Positions 47,069-60,600 of a DNA stretch of 64,000 nucleotides are shown here, one piece after another. A program made the translations under genes and the position numbers. This stretch comes from Ornithodoros turicata. Its lineage: Eukaryota; Arthropoda; Arachnida; Ixodida; Argasidae. Every line of letters begins with the position of its first letter. Position 1 is the stretch's first letter. Location: NCBI RefSeq assembly GCF_037126465.1, contig NC_088204.1, positions 76,631,807 through 76,695,806 of the forward strand, in the 5' to 3' direction. The notes beneath the pieces were generated by a model. The model had not been told where the DNA came from and made no database searches. It was given only the letters and a program-made list of their open reading frames with translations.

Positions 47069-50000
47069 ATGGCAGACGACAAAGACAGCACCACAGGCCA
47101 ACTGAAGGATACCGCCGAAAACGACGAAAAAGCAAGGCGGCCTTTTCCACGACCTCCACTACAAGCTGCTGCACACACGTCACAAAGTTCTCCGTCAACA
47201 CATTCAATACATTCAATACGTTCCACACACTCTGTACATGGCCACTATCCAAGGCGTGCAAGCATAGCTTCTATACCCGACGATGCTCGCAGGGCTTCGT
47301 CGTCTACGAGAGGTCGAAGCCGGAGCCGATCGTTAAGTGAGTCTCCTCGTAACATAATGTTGTATATTTTCGCAATTTATACCTGTTGCTTTCGTAGGCC
47401 TTCCAGAGGACAACCCTTTCCCAGGAATCGCACGAAGGCCCTCGTCCAGGTCTCTCACAGGTCGAGAAGACCTCGGAGTTTCTTCGCCCGACTACTCGAG
47501 GTCGCCTCCGGACTTACCGCCGAGATTGTACGCAGTGCCGGTAAAAAAAGCCACCGCCGTCCTCGACCTGCTCGACGATAAAGTCGAGGCACGCCACATG
47601 TCGCCCGACAGTTTATCGGCAGAAGAAGAGGCTGAGCTGAATGCAGCCGCGGTGACGCCACCGTCGTCGGCAGCTGAGCTGGCTAAAACGAAGGCAAAAC
47701 AGGAAGAACCACAGCGCACACGTCCAAAACCTCCAGATGTGCAGACGGAACCAGCAAAGGTGCCGGAACAGTTGCTCCCAGAATCCAAAGAAAACAAATG
47801 CAAACAAGTTTGTAAGCAGAAGTCGCCAGAATCAAAAGAAAACAAATTCAGGGAAGTTTGTAAGCAGAAGTCACCAGAATCAAAAGAAAACAAATTCAGA
47901 GAAGTTTGTAAGCAGAAGTCACCAGAATCAAAAGAAAACAAATTCAGAGAAGTTTGTAAGCAGAAGTCACCAGAATCCAAGGAAAAGCCGAAAGAATCTG
48001 TAAAAGTATTGTCAGAATCCAAAATCACGCTAACAGAAACAAAGAATAGACTGTCGAAAACTGACACAAAAGGGTGTCATGGGGAAGCCAGTAAGAAGTC
48101 AATGTCGTCAGCCGACCTGATACAGCCAAGGGACAAAGATGCAAGTTGACTTCGCATATGGTTACAAAAAACCTGCACATGCTATTTCTGTGCACGAAAA
48201 CAACATATTCACCGTGCATGCCATGCGCCAAGCTAGAACTAAATTAAAGTATTGCTACAAAACCTGCATGTCTTGGTCCTAAATTTTGTAGAAAATGCTT
48301 TTTCTTTTTCTTTCTTAAATTATCTCGTGTCAGCATCTTCAAGCATGCTGCATAGTATTCTCACATCGCATGATGTTATGTGATGTGCCACGATGTACTG
48401 TGATGTCTTTTCAGTTTGACCACATAAATAGAAAGCAAGCCTGCAGGTGGTTAGAGGGATCCATTAAAGACGAAGACGAGGGAATCGAGAATGAGCCCGA
48501 CGTTTCCCTGTACAAAGTTCCGCGTTCTGTATCTGCAGGCTGCATAGGCAAGTTTAGTTTGGATTTTCTACAGTCTGAATACTGAACATGATCGTCTGCA
48601 TGTACTATGTGTCTTAAACAATTCTTTATCACTGATACCAGCCAGAAACAAACCAAAGACACCATTCAACACTACAAGGTATGTCGCTACACTGCACAGG
48701 CAAAACTTCACGAACTCGCGTTTCGTGAATGTACTCATTTTCTAGGCCATGCTCCATGAAAGTGCACAACAAGCCATCGTGGTTTGTGTCACTTCAGAGG
48801 TAGGCTTGTCCATCTAAGTTTCGTGTAAAGTACCATTTCGAACTTGCTTCATTCTGCACACCCTATTACAGCAAAACTGGAATGCAAGAAACAGGTGGAG
48901 AAAATTTTGATTGGCTGGAGCGGCCGGCTTTCGAAGGTGAGACGCCTGATTAGGTCCATCATCGGTTGGACTATTTCATTATTTATTTTATTTATTTATG
49001 TATATACCTCAAATTACCCCAATGGGGCGTTTTGGGGGAAGACCGTCGTCTCTTCTTTATGTCAAGGCCCAGAAAGCATCAAGCGAATGAATCGGTCACT
49101 AAAATGCTATTAATGAGTAATATGTAATTCATTAAAACCAGCTTATCTGAAAATTAGAAGCGTGAGACATGATAAAATGCTCCCAGATTGTAAACTCTGA
49201 ACTGGAATCCTACAGTAATCCTCTCGCCGCAAATCATTTCCAGGATCCAAAAGTCGCAGACGGTCGTTCGTCCAGCAAGACACGGGAGGAACCTCTGGGT
49301 ATTTGAACACATTTCTTTCTCACCCTCCAGGGGGCACTTCTGCACTGGCGCACCCTATGCACTCGCGGAGGCTAGAAGTAAAAAAATGTACGACGTTACG
49401 CCTGTTCTGGAGCACCCCCGTTACGAGTTGTGCAACACGTCTTTCTTTTTTCAGTTCCACAGAAAAGGTATCGTGTTCCGCTCGCCTCGGCCGTCGAGTG
49501 CAGTCGCAAACTGGCAACTCTGTGTATAGCATCAAGAGCCCAGAGCCCCAGAAGGGTAAAACTGAAAGTAAATGAGATTTGTACTTCACTAAGGAAACAA
49601 GGCGACAAATGCCTTTAAAGCATTCATATAATATTTTGTTTCTAATGGCTCAAGTGTAGGAAAGCACGATGAAACCTAAGAATTATTCGGCTAACACCAA
49701 TATTACAAGTACCTATTACTTTATGTGTTTGTTTCTCCTGTTAAGCGACATACACATATCACGATGGGTCAGCTGAGCAATGCTCTTGAACCCTGCAACT
49801 TAATGCGCTTGTTTAGGCACTAAAAGATGTTTCGTTTACAAGTGCACACTTATGTATTGTCTAAGACACTCTCCTGTTCTGGGCGTTCTCAAAAGCAAGC
49901 TCGAACGGCTATGTTCGACTGTCTACTATGCCTAATACTTTGAGAACTCATTTCAGAACATTACAAACACGTCGTGCACCCGAAAGACAGCGCGCCGTTG

Positions 50001-53000
50001 AGCATCATCGACAGCATCAGCGAAAAAGTGAGCCTCGAAGATAGCTGGTGCTCCTTACGAGCATTTGAGCGGAGTCACAGAGGAAGGCTCGAAAACGACG
50101 TCACGTCACCTAACAGTGAGCGCCGATTGGCCAAAATTGGCCAAATAACAAACTCTCTTTAGGTCCCGCCTGCTAAATCCCAGTTGCCGTATCTCAGGTA
50201 ATGTCGGCAGCGCAAATAAATCTGCCGTACCGAGGAAGAAGCTCTATGCCGACTGTCGCACGACGATGGGCAGGGAAGACGACGGAACCTGCGTTTTCAA
50301 GTGAGGGCCCTTCGAGTATCACCAGCACATTTACTCACTAACACATTTGCACGATTAATCCTCCTCCACATTTTACGGTTCATGATCAGGCAGCGTATGT
50401 GGTTAAAGGCGCGCACGGCAACTCGGGTGTTTTGGAATAGAACGGTAGTTGATCGTACCTTGAATGTTGAGATCCAATTCCTTCCCTCCCATTTTTTAAC
50501 TCTACGGCACTGTGCTTTTTGTTTTAAAAATGTGTGCAGTATTTTACGGTATACACTGCAGTATGTACTGTGATGGCAGTAATTTGATTTGATTTGATTT
50601 TATGTTTATGGCGCAACAACAGAGGACGACACAGGCAATGATGATGATGATGATAATATTGACCAAAGGTAAAGTTGTATAGTGCTGAACAAAGGCTTCT
50701 GGAACATGGGAGCGCCGTTATTTTCCCTCTCTCTGGGACGCCCTGGCGGCAGGTAGAAACGGGAACGCGCACCATGTCTGACAGACGAGCCAGTTAATCC
50801 CCGTGGATCACTTATTGACGACTTTACACTCTACCTGTAACATTAGTATTATTACAGCTTAGATGCCGACTTCACGATCCCAGTCTTGCCCGAAGGTCAG
50901 CTGCTGACCATGAACATACTCAGCACATGGGGCGATCGCCACTACGTCGGTCTAAACGGCATCGAGATCTTCGGAGACGACGGAAAACGCGTCGAAGTCG
51001 CGGAGGTAGGCAGTGGTTGCTCTCCTGCAGTCACAAAAAATACGAACAATCTGCTATTACGTCGCAGATCAGTGCTGATCCCGCGGATATCAACGTTCTG
51101 CCCGAGTACTGCCACGACCCTCGGGTCGTGGCTAACCTCGTCGACGGCGTCTGCCTCACGCGCGACGACATGCATTTATGGCTAGCTCCGTTCACGGCTC
51201 GCCAAAATCACTTCGTGTACCTCAAGTTTGTACGCCCAGCCAAGATTGCAATGATCAGGATCTGGGTAACACTGCACCAGACTTTCATCTGATCTAACAT
51301 TCAAAAAGGGGCCAGTTCAAAACTCCATTTGTAGCGACAAGAATAAGGACACACTTAAAGATAAGTGCGTCAGTGCAGCGACGGCGACCCTGACAGAGAA
51401 ACAACGACATCTTATCAACTCCGGACGGGTGTTCTGAAGGGCAGTATCGCCGATGATTGGCGGTATAGTCGTTGATCGGCTGTTGACGCAGTGTGCGGCG
51501 TTCAGGTATGGAAGAATTGGGGGAGGGTACGGATGAGAAGATTGTATTTGGGTTCATGTTCTGGGGGCTCATTCCAGTAAAAGTGGTTGAAAACCGTGTG
51601 TCCTTATTCTTGTCGCTACAAATGGAGTTGTACCAACCGGCCCTACTTTTTCTGTCCGTGTGTCCTTATTCTTGTTGCTACAAATGGAGTTGTACTAACT
51701 GGCCCTACTTTTTCTGTTGAAGTTCAAAACTCATTTCATACCCACTTTTAGAACTATAACAAGTCCAGGATCCACTCCTTTCGTGGCGCAAGATACGTTG
51801 AGATGACTCTCGACGGATGCGCCATTTTCAAGGGGGAGATTTCTAAAGCTTCGGGAGAAACCAAAGGTTCTATACAATCGTTTGGAGATGTGAGTTTGTG
51901 CGCTGTATGAAACAACAAGCACTAGTACCAGTAGTGGCAGACGGACTTGAATTCTCACGCCCAACATTTATGCCTTCCAGACGATTCTGTTCACAATAGA
52001 CGAGGTCATATTAGAGGAGATTTCGCACCATGACACGTTATTCAAAGAGCTGGCAGACCAACCGAGTAACGCCGTTGAAAGGACGCAAGTCCGTCCTCCA
52101 ACCGCGGACGGATCTAGGGCGGACGCCGGACGGCCGTTCACGACGGCCGCGGGCAGAAGACACAAGCGAACGTCCGCAAACTCCGACATTACGTACGGAA
52201 AAAGTAAGTCCCTTTTATAGGAGTTTCAACGCAGTTTTATATCAGTTATTCTTTATTTGCAGCGATTGAGCTTCAAATACTCGAAAACTGGGGTGATCCC
52301 GCATACGTGGGCCTGACAGGAATTGCTATACTAGGAGTTAACGGCATTCCGTTAAAGGTCGAACCCGACATGATGGCGGTGTCTCCAGTCACGCATCACA
52401 GCGCGGACGTTGCGAGGTAGCCCAACAAAATCCAGATTTCGGATACAGTAGCGTCGTCTCGTTCCCACAGACTGGTCGACGGAACAAACGTAACTACGGA
52501 TCGGCACCACATGTGGAAGGTGCCATTCATAAGCGGGGTGACACTGACGGTATCCCTGCGAGAGAGAGGGCCCATAACGGCACTCAAGATTTGGAACTAC
52601 AACTCAGACTTGGAAGATTCGTATCAAGGAGTAAGGACACCACCTTATCCTCCCTACTAAATGAATAAAGAACTACCTCCACAGTTGAGTCTCGTACGCA
52701 AAGACATGCTTCTCGTTCCAGGTCAAACTGATGTCTGTTTCTGTGGACGGCAAAACAGTTTCTCCAGCAGGTGGCGTACTGGTGCGCAAGACATCGGGCC
52801 ATCGTCATTACGACTTTGTTCAAGAAATAAAATTGCAAGTCTTCCGATTTTCTACAGACGCGTTTAAAGGTTTTGGCTCTCAAGATTGGATAAAAACATT
52901 ACAATTTGCTTCGATGCAGAATGCAGGAAGATCTACTGAACTATGCTCCACTAACACCAACTGTACTGCCTCATGGATGTATCCTTTGCTTGCTGTCACA

Positions 53001-55206
53001 CTTCTAAACGGCTTCCTTTGCCATCCCTTTCTTGTAGACTAACCGTAACCATAAAACTGCAAACAATAAAAGCCCTCTCGAACCTTAAAATATGATAATT
53101 AGGATCCGTGCAAAGTCTGCATAAAAATTTGATGCTTACATTTATCATAGTGCAGTATTTAATACGAGACAGTCATCTTTCTTTCTTGCTGCACGTGATC
53201 CTTCAGACGTCCAATCGGAAGGCTTGCATGATACCCACTAGATTTCACCGTTATGCTCACTATGTTGGCTGTCCGTCTAGCAACCGTTGGATGCCAATAA
53301 GACAAACAGGTTGTGTACCGTAAAAACGCAATGTGCACTATGTACTATGCTACGATAAGCGCACTGTGTACCTTGGGTTCAGAGATTCCGACGTGTATTT
53401 TTCGCTAGATTTGTGGAGAACTTGTCTGAGCTTGCTTTTCTCAGAGAAATCGTTCCAAAATGAAAATTTACATTTTTCTCGTGTCCACAGACCTGTTACT
53501 AGACAGGAATAGCGCAGCATTTTTAGTGCACCTCACATTACGGTCAGGTCCAATAATTTTGATTCAAAATGCTCCAACACAAAAAGTTGGGCGTAGTAGC
53601 GGTCGTACCAGTTAGCTCACCTCACTAACGTCAATAATTTATAGTAAAACGATAATGATAATATCTAACAAGTTGTACACATAAGATTGTTGATGGCTCA
53701 GAAATACCAGGTTTTTCCAGATAAACATGCAAAATGCTATGGCAGCCAGTGTGACCTTAGCGGCTACTCCAGTTGTATTCGAGATACAGATCCTATCAAC
53801 CTGGGGAGACGTCTACTACGCTGGACTCAACGGACTTGAATTCCGCGACACCGAAGGGAAGAAAATACGCCTGACCGAGCACAGTAACGCAACTACGTTT
53901 CTCCCACCAGAGTGCAATGCGCACAAAATACGCACAACATCAACTAACCGCCTTTCAAATTTTCCCAGATGTTGCAGCATTTCCAGAAAGTGTCAACGTC
54001 CTCGACAACGTCCAGAACGACGTCCGCACGCCCGACAAGCTCGTCGACGGCGTGAACGCGTCTGACGATCCCTGTCATTCGTGGCTAGCACCGATACTAC
54101 CTCACGATGTTAGTAATACGAACTTAAAACTGCGCTATGTAGAGAGATGACTGCGGGACATATTTGGCCATGCAGATCAACAAAGTGTACGTCATCTTCG
54201 ACAGCCCGATAGCGGTGTCGTCCATTCGTTTGTGGAACTACCGGAAGACGCCGGCTCGTGGTGTCAGGGATTTTAGGGTAAGGAGTATCTCAAGGTATAG
54301 GCAACGCTGTCTAGAACATTGAGCAATTTCAAAATGTGCGTGGTATACCATCTTATCAGAATAGGGTGATTCCTATAGGGTGATACGGTGTTTGTTGCAC
54401 GTTGCAAACCATGCAGCAGTCCTCTGACTACTCTGCGGACTATATAGTGCAATGAAGTGGTAGCACATGTACAGTCGAACTCCTTTATAGCGAACATCTT
54501 TTTAACAAAAATTCCACTACAGCGAATTTTTTTGCGGTCACATCAGGGGGGGTAAATATCTGGTTATATTTTGCTTCAATAATTCGGGTATAATTGGGTT
54601 GAACTGAACCTGATTCAACCCAATTCTGGTTGAACATTTCTGGACCCATTTCTGGAGTATTTCTGGTTGAATGACGTGTAAATCTTGACACAAGTAGGCA
54701 CTGAGCGTTAATACTTTGGACACGTATCTAAGAGGCACCAGGGTCTCTGTTTTGACTTTCTTCTGAGTTTGTATGAGCATATTTATGCATTCACAACATA
54801 GTTTCCAAAGTTATGTGTTAGTTGTGATGACTTCGGATCCCCCGGGCATATATCATCATGTTAAACGCTGTTTTTGCTTATTTGACGGGAAGGGCTTATT
54901 TGAATATCGGGCATAATCAGGTATCCAAAGTTAGGCCTCATACATACACTAGTACTCGTCTAAATATGTTGCCGATCCAGACTTGCACTCAGCTGTACTT
55001 ATGACTATACATTGTACCATATTTCACAACACAGTTTTAAATTATACGACTGCAAAGGACGTGCTTCTTTGATGCAGATATGCGTAGATGAACTCCTTGT
55101 CTACACTGGAGTTCTGCCACAGTTTGAGCCGTCGTCGGTGGCATACCACACGGTACGGTTCTGCTCGGGCGACACCACGTCAGACGACAGTGACGGCTAC
55201 TCGTGG
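47069..55206 (+). CDS. KATNIP: Katanin-interacting protein KATNIP (KIAA0556)
   Basis: Exons: 47069-47336, 47398-~48149, 48415-48547, 48642-48678, 48746-48799, 48872-48936, 49244-49298, 49455-49555, 49957-50115, 50198-50300, 50858-51005, 51068-51265, 51752-51889, 51981-52203, 52263-52416, 52471-52630, 52722-~52869, 53721-53883, 53969-54108, 54176-54277 and 55078-55206. KATNIP is a ciliary base and microtubule protein that binds katanin. Its hallmark is a repeated DUF4457 module, seen three times here: ILSTWGDRHYVGLNGIEIF with DINVLPEYCHDPRVV and LVDGV, then LENWGDPAYVGLTG, then ILSTWGDVYYAGLNGLEF with DKLVDGVN. Each is followed by an xxxxIRxWN(Y) strand. ICVDELLVYTGVL is the conserved late motif. 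The first half is disordered and repeat-bearing. The donor of exon 2, the end of exon 17 and the final exon were not resolved. Exon 3 ends in a GC donor. Confidence 0.88.
47779..47987 (+). repeat. 48-bp coding tandem repeat in KATNIP exon 2
   Basis: Units of 16 residues (KSPESKENKFREVCKQ) occur at 47820-47867, 47868-47915 and 47916-47963. A more diverged unit precedes them and a partial unit follows. The three full copies are nearly identical at the DNA level, which points to recent expansion. Confidence 0.9.
48960..49060. repeat. Possible interspersed repeat tail (TTTATTTATT... CCCCAATGGGGCG)
   Basis: An AT-rich ATTTATTT tract is followed by a short palindromic CCCCAATGGGG segment within a KATNIP intron. 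The pattern resembles tails of dispersed repeats, but no second copy is present here. Confidence 0.25.
50676..50775. mobile_element. Tc1-like element end, diverged, in a KATNIP intron
   Basis: TATAGTGCTGAACAAAGGCTTCTGGAAC followed by GGGACGCCCTGGCGGCAGGT parallels the left end of the Tc1 element at 13157 (CAGTGCTGGACAAAAG..., GACACCCTAGCGGCGAGCG). Only about 100 bp and one end remain. Confidence 0.55.
51302..51718. repeat. Foldback-like element with duplicated right arm, KATNIP intron
   Basis: The left arm (51302-51351) contains CATTTGTAGCGACAAGAATAAGGACAC. Its reverse complement appears at 51596-51652 and again, slightly diverged, at 51657-51718. The arms are about 50-60 bp and the spacer about 245 bp. 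No coding sequence or clear target duplication is seen. Confidence 0.75.
54472..54541. mobile_element. One-ended Tigger-type MITE fragment
   Basis: The sequence from CAGTCGAACTCCTTTATAGC through TTTTTTTGCGGTC matches the right half of the element at 23790-23965 in reverse orientation with a few differences. The other end is missing; unrelated GGGTAAAT-rich sequence follows. It lies in a KATNIP intron. Confidence 0.7.
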
Positions 55207-56157
55207 GTAATTATCTCCAGACACCCGCTGTACGGCAGGTGTTGTAGCATGAACAGATCATCTCTACGTAGACTACATAGTTCGTAAACAGTGCAGATGT
55301 AGTTTATTTATAGTCTCATTTATTAATTTGTGCAAGTGTTACCATTTGAGAGGTACGGGGTGGGTGCTGTAAAAGGTCAGTCAGGTTATCGTGTGTGAAG
55401 CGATGCTTCCTCGACAGATACCTACATCACGCACACAGACTTCCACTGCCTCCGAGTAAAGAACTTATGCTCGAGAAACCTACGAAAAAAATTGTGGTCA
55501 CAAAACACTGTGTAACAAAATAAATTCGACCACGCAAACTTTCGTCCCAATCCATCGATACAGCGCATAGGAAATGCACGAAGACTGAAGTTTCCGTGGT
55601 AGTGTTTATTTTTTGACGCAGTGCCTGGCAACCACGATTTTTTCGTACATTTCTCTGGCACAAATTATTTACTGTGTGGTGGCAGAAGTCTGTCTCTCTC
55701 AAGTAGATATAGCGTCACACGCGAAAATGTGACTGACCTTTTTATAGCACCCACCCTGCATACAGCATGATAAAAAAACAAATTTGTAAGAGAGCTGCAG
55801 TATCTTTCTGTTAAAAAGTGCCAGAAAATTTTGTCACAGTAATTTATCAATTTACTTCATACATCATCTCGTTACCTCATTAATATTCGCAGCCAGTATC
55901 GCTTCGACTGACATCGAGCGTTTTCCTCTTGCAGTATTTAGACTGAAACCGTCAACTCTCCCATCACGTCTACATCGACAATCCCAGTTTGCAGTTACCA
56001 AGTTGCCATCGCACACTTTTGAGCAGTAATAAAGAAAACTCTGTTTCAATTTTGTGCTTTCATTGGCTCTATACACAAGAAGAGACGGATGCACTCGAAG
56101 CATGGAGACATTCCGTTTTTGTTTACTGTACCCTAAAACAGGAAGACTAGACGACGC
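55207..56157. other. KATNIP 3' region / intergenic
   Basis: The last exon seen for KATNIP ends with a GTAATT donor at 55207, so a terminal exon should lie downstream, but none could be recognised. An AATAAA on the plus strand near 56026 could serve that gene. No other coding sequence was found. Confidence 0.35.
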
Positions 56158-56785
56158 TCAAATCTTTGCAGGAAAACAGCCTTCCTCGATCTGGCTGTCC
56201 CATTTATCGATCTGAAATGAAGAAATTGTAGACGTGAAAAATGTGCAAAGCACACTGCCTATAATTATTGCAGGTGGTGCAGAGATTTCGAAACTGGGAA
56301 TGCATTACTGTAATGTGTATTGCATCACCCGACGGTTAAGCATATGTTGTGATCGTGGAGCAGTATAGTTATGTGGTGCCAGCTGTATTTCTTTCACTTC
56401 ACAAAACAGTACAAAGGGGCATTTTCAAGCCCTTCCCTCTTTTTTTACAAGAAGCAATATGGAGCTGATTCAATACGTAACACTCCAGTGGAGGTGCACA
56501 GCTTGCAAGCAACTGCGATGACCTACCCAGGCATTGGGGCAGAGGGTTTTGTAGAACCGCTTGAAGTAGTTGCATGGCTCGTAATCCTGGCCCTTAGCCT
56601 TCTGGCAACGATGAAAGTCGACGTAGTTTTGCCAACAGTTCCTAAAAACGCGACATGCCATTCACGTACCAATTAAAACAGTCCCGCGGTTACCGTTAAA
56701 CGCTGCAGGAACCGTACCTCGTCTGGTTGGTATTGGGAAAGCGGGGGTCAAATGGAACAGTGGTTAGCTTCGTCTCGGATGCCAT
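56158..56785 (-). CDS. COX6B1: Cytochrome c oxidase subunit 6B
   Basis: Three minus-strand exons (56785-56718, 56641-56527, 56211-56158) encode 78 residues, the normal family size. The protein is a small intermembrane-space subunit of mitochondrial complex IV. The N-terminus has [12 protein letters not shown], then a twin-cysteine fold: [11 protein letters not shown] is CX9C and [12 protein letters not shown] is CX10C. The end reads FPAKI, close to the family's FPGKI. Introns are in phase 2 and phase 0. The gene is compact (628 bp). SCPEP1 starts 0.8 kb away in the opposite direction. The paralogue number cannot be decided. Confidence 0.96.
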
Positions 56786-57618
56786 TCTCGTAACGGAGCC
56801 TGTAACAAGAGTTCGATGCATTCGGTGTCCTGTACAACCACTATCTGTAAACCGTGCTCAGAAACATGCACACTTGAGACCTACACCTGACTATATAGAA
56901 CTTAGCACGGCAGAGAAACGCACTGGCATCGAGGAGAAGCTACGAAGCGTCAGGATAAAGTAAAATTTAGTTAACATTTCGCTGTTTTGTTCGCACGTAG
57001 CTTCATCACAGATGCAACGGAGGTTACCAAAATTAAGCCTCACTCTTCGAATACCGTTAAGTTGACTCTCGAGAGTTACGTTAAGCACCTACGAAGAAAC
57101 GGCACTCGTGAAATTGATATCCAGCGTAAATAATATGCTAAACTTACTTAAATTTGCTCTTGCAAGCTCTTAAAACCTCACAAGTTCGCAAGGTCGTACG
57201 GTACACTGCTCACTGCAACAAGCAGAAGTGACGTCCGACGGGTACGGAAGACTTATGCTAAATTTGACGGCACATGATTCGTATAGTCGTAAAATATGAA
57301 CAGGTGTAAATCAACTTAAAACCAGTGAAAAGAAATATGTCGTGAATCCAGAAAAAATCTGTATATTCAAGGCATGTACTGGTGACAATTAGCTTTAATG
57401 GACATTCAAACCGAAACTATGTCTGCGGTGGCGTTGCAGTGCCTCGAGAAATCGTCTGCCAGAAGGAGAAAAAAAGAATAGATCGGCATCGGCAAGCGCT
57501 ACTTGCTTGTGAGAAGTCGGCTGGCAATGGACTTCTTGACGTGATCTATCGTTACGTTGATTCATTCACCTGACGTCTTTTGTATGTCGATAAAGAGGAT
57601 AGGCGTCACCGATCAAAC
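56786..57618. promoter_or_regulatory. Intergenic region between divergent COX6B and SCPEP1
   Basis: The start codons are 834 bp apart in opposite directions. No exon or transposon was recognised. No core promoter motif can be assigned with confidence. Confidence 0.4.
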
Positions 57619-60600
57619 ATGCGCGGATCTATTTTCCTGGTGTTCTCTCTTTTCGTCTGCTTCAAAATCGGTAAGTTGCGCACAAACACGCGATGCACCT
57701 GCACGTAATTATTCAGTCACATTGACATTTGCTAAGCATAAACAATAAGCTGCGCGATTGCAGCTTGGCCGGACAGCATTTGCATTCAACGCGGATTTCC
57801 AGGAACAATACATTTGGCATTTTTGAAGACAGTTTAAGGGCTACATACTCATCTGCGTCTTTGTAACCCGATATCTTGGACCTCGCACTTCTTGAGAGCG
57901 TGTAATCAGCATGAAATTATGCTGGTTTCTGTTGCATTTAGGCGTCGTCACAGCGACGTACGAAGGCAAAGAATCCTGGAGTTACGTCAAAGTACGCAAG
58001 GATGCGTACATGTTCTGGTGGTTGATGTATGCCGACGACAGTTATCAAGACTACAAGTCGGCGCCGCTGCTTATCTGGTTACAAGTAGGTTGACAGCTTA
58101 TTATTCGCCTGCATATTATGGGAGTAGTTCATAGAATTAGCACAATGACCCAGCGCACAAATGGCTGAGTGCCTCTCAAACTATATATAAATTCAGAAAG
58201 TTAAAAACATTACAGTGCTCGCACTTTTTCGACTCAATTTTTCAGATGTACATAAGATATTCGTAATATATTTCTCTGTATCAAAAACAATACATCAATG
58301 TTTTTTTTTTAATTGACTTCTCTCGGTCATTTTAATTGCTATAAAGGCCCTACTGCAGTCAAGTACATGTCATCTGTCACTTCTCTTGGTTGCCTTTGTG
58401 ACACAAGAAAGCACATTATTTCTTTTCCCTAGAAGTCGTAGTATGTACATAATTTGTCGCAGCATGCTTCAAAATTTGATTCAAATGACCCACTAAGAAT
58501 TTGCATCCAACGTAATTGAGCGATTAATTTGTAGAAGCAATATACCCGCAACCTATACTAGATTATAGCGACCATGTCATTCGCACCCTTTCCCATAGAT
58601 GCAATTTGGAAGCTACCAGTGGCACTGGTCATCACTCCGTTTATTGCTTCCTCAGTTGCTGTAACACCTACCTTAGGATTTTTTGTGCATTCTTGTACAG
58701 CAGTGCATGTCCCTCGTGGGATGTGTTCTTGCTTGCTGAACTTGCGATCAGTTGTAAAAATTGAGCAGAATCGTAATTCTCTTTCTTTTTTTAAATGTGT
58801 GCTGTACTCTGCTGCATGCCGTGTTCAGGCACGGCTCTAGGAGGGGTGCGGAAGTCCCTCAATTTCTGTCGTCACATAGTGTTTCAATTGACCATAGGTA
58901 GGATGGACCATAGGTAGGACCTGAGCATTCCTCGTTCCTTTCTAAACTATTCTATTTTAAAAATGAGTATGAGCACAGTATGTTGCTTCGTTATCTGCAG
59001 CAATTTAGTCCATGTAAAAATTCCAAAAAGGTAAAATGTAAAAAAATAAAAAGCGTGTGTGCCTTTCAGTCTGTTACTTTATTTCATCATGTAATACTTA
59101 AAAGTCAACCAGATATTTATTGTGAAACAGAATGATTCTTGATTCCCAAGGGGAGAAACTATGTAAAAATGCACTAGAATCATATATCGGGAGAATCAAA
59201 AAGACAATCCGTAAGTCATCATGCTGCCTATAGCAGTGTCCTAACTGTGTGTGTCTTTGCAATCCCAACTTTTAGCTGTAGAACAACAGGAAAGTACTCG
59301 TTCTTCATAACGTGTTAACATTTCAAGTCTGCTATAACAACAGATTTTATTTGTAAAAAATGCCCCATCGGGACAAAAAAAAAAATTCCTATTTTTGTCT
59401 CGAGTCCCAGCTGGATGATATTTGAGTACTTCAAGAAGGCACTTTAAGTACACTACAAAGCACAGAATTTGAAATGCACTTAAAGTAAACTGCAAGTACT
59501 CGGAGATGTGCTTAAAGTGCAAGTGCTTAAGTAGTTGATACTTCAAGTACCCCCCATCACTGGTGCAGATTAGCTTGGCAAGGACTGCTAAGTGGATTCT
59601 TCTTCACATTGTCATCCTGACAATCACAATAGCCCATTAGGCCCTTCTCGATAACAAGAACAGTTACAATGGCATCATAAGACCATGGCCTGAGGGCAGT
59701 CACACGGCCAAAGCCAAAGCGCCTGGTGGTATATAGACGAACTTGGCATTCTTGACGAATACGTCCCAACTGCTTACTGGGCAAAACTCGCTCGTGAATA
59801 TGCTCAGTCACACTCAATGTGGCATATAAGCTGAGTGTGATGAGCAAGTGAGCGCAATGAGGTGTGAGTGAGCAAACGACGAGCTCAACGGGAGAAGAGC
59901 GAGCGGGACTCGCAAGTGCCGACCTCTGCTTATCGAAGCATCATCTCAACAATTGGGACCATTGCAAGAAAATGAAAGTTTGCACAGATTACAGCTCTCA
60001 CAAATCTTATCAGTCAAGATCTCTGGACTTCGCAGAATCTCGACATAAGTGCTACTCGCTCGCCTCCGATAACATTCCGGCATAGTGGACCCAAGCAGCA
60101 CAATGTACTGAAAGTCGAGTGCAATAGGGGTAGACGGTATGTGTCTTATCAATGTTCTTTAGTGTCACGAGTCTGTTCAAGGCCTTCCACCTACCCTTCC
60201 ACCCCCATTGCACTCGACGATACCCATTTTATGCAACTTTGCGGAAAAGCTTAGCGGCTTTGGCATGCCGACCCTGGCACAGTTTCTGCAGTTCAACTTG
60301 TCAATGAAGCAGTTTTCCTGAAATAATGATAAGAGCTGTTGAGATAATGATAATGTTCAAGTACAGAGGGCGAGGTCAAACTGGGTTGTCTTGGTCTTTT
60401 TTGTTTGTGTGTGTGTGTGTGTGTGACAGTGGGATAACAAATATGCATGTTGACGTACACTATCATTTTTGTTAACTACAACTAAAACAATGCGAGTATG
60501 AGACGGTGCTGATGTGTGCAAGTGTTCTCTTCACTAGGGAGGCCCTGGAGGTTCATCGACAGGCTTTGGAAACTTCATGGAAATTGGCCCTCTTGATGTT

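Noticed and set aside
47492..48067. 191-codon minus-strand frame with a FSFDSGDFCLQTSLNL repeat
   Set aside because: It is the antisense shadow of the KATNIP 48-bp coding repeat.
57911..58084. Unspliced ATG at 57911 as the SCPEP1 start
   Set aside because: The exon at 57619-57670 gives a better signal peptide and joins in phase at a good acceptor (57942); the downstream ATG lies in its intron.
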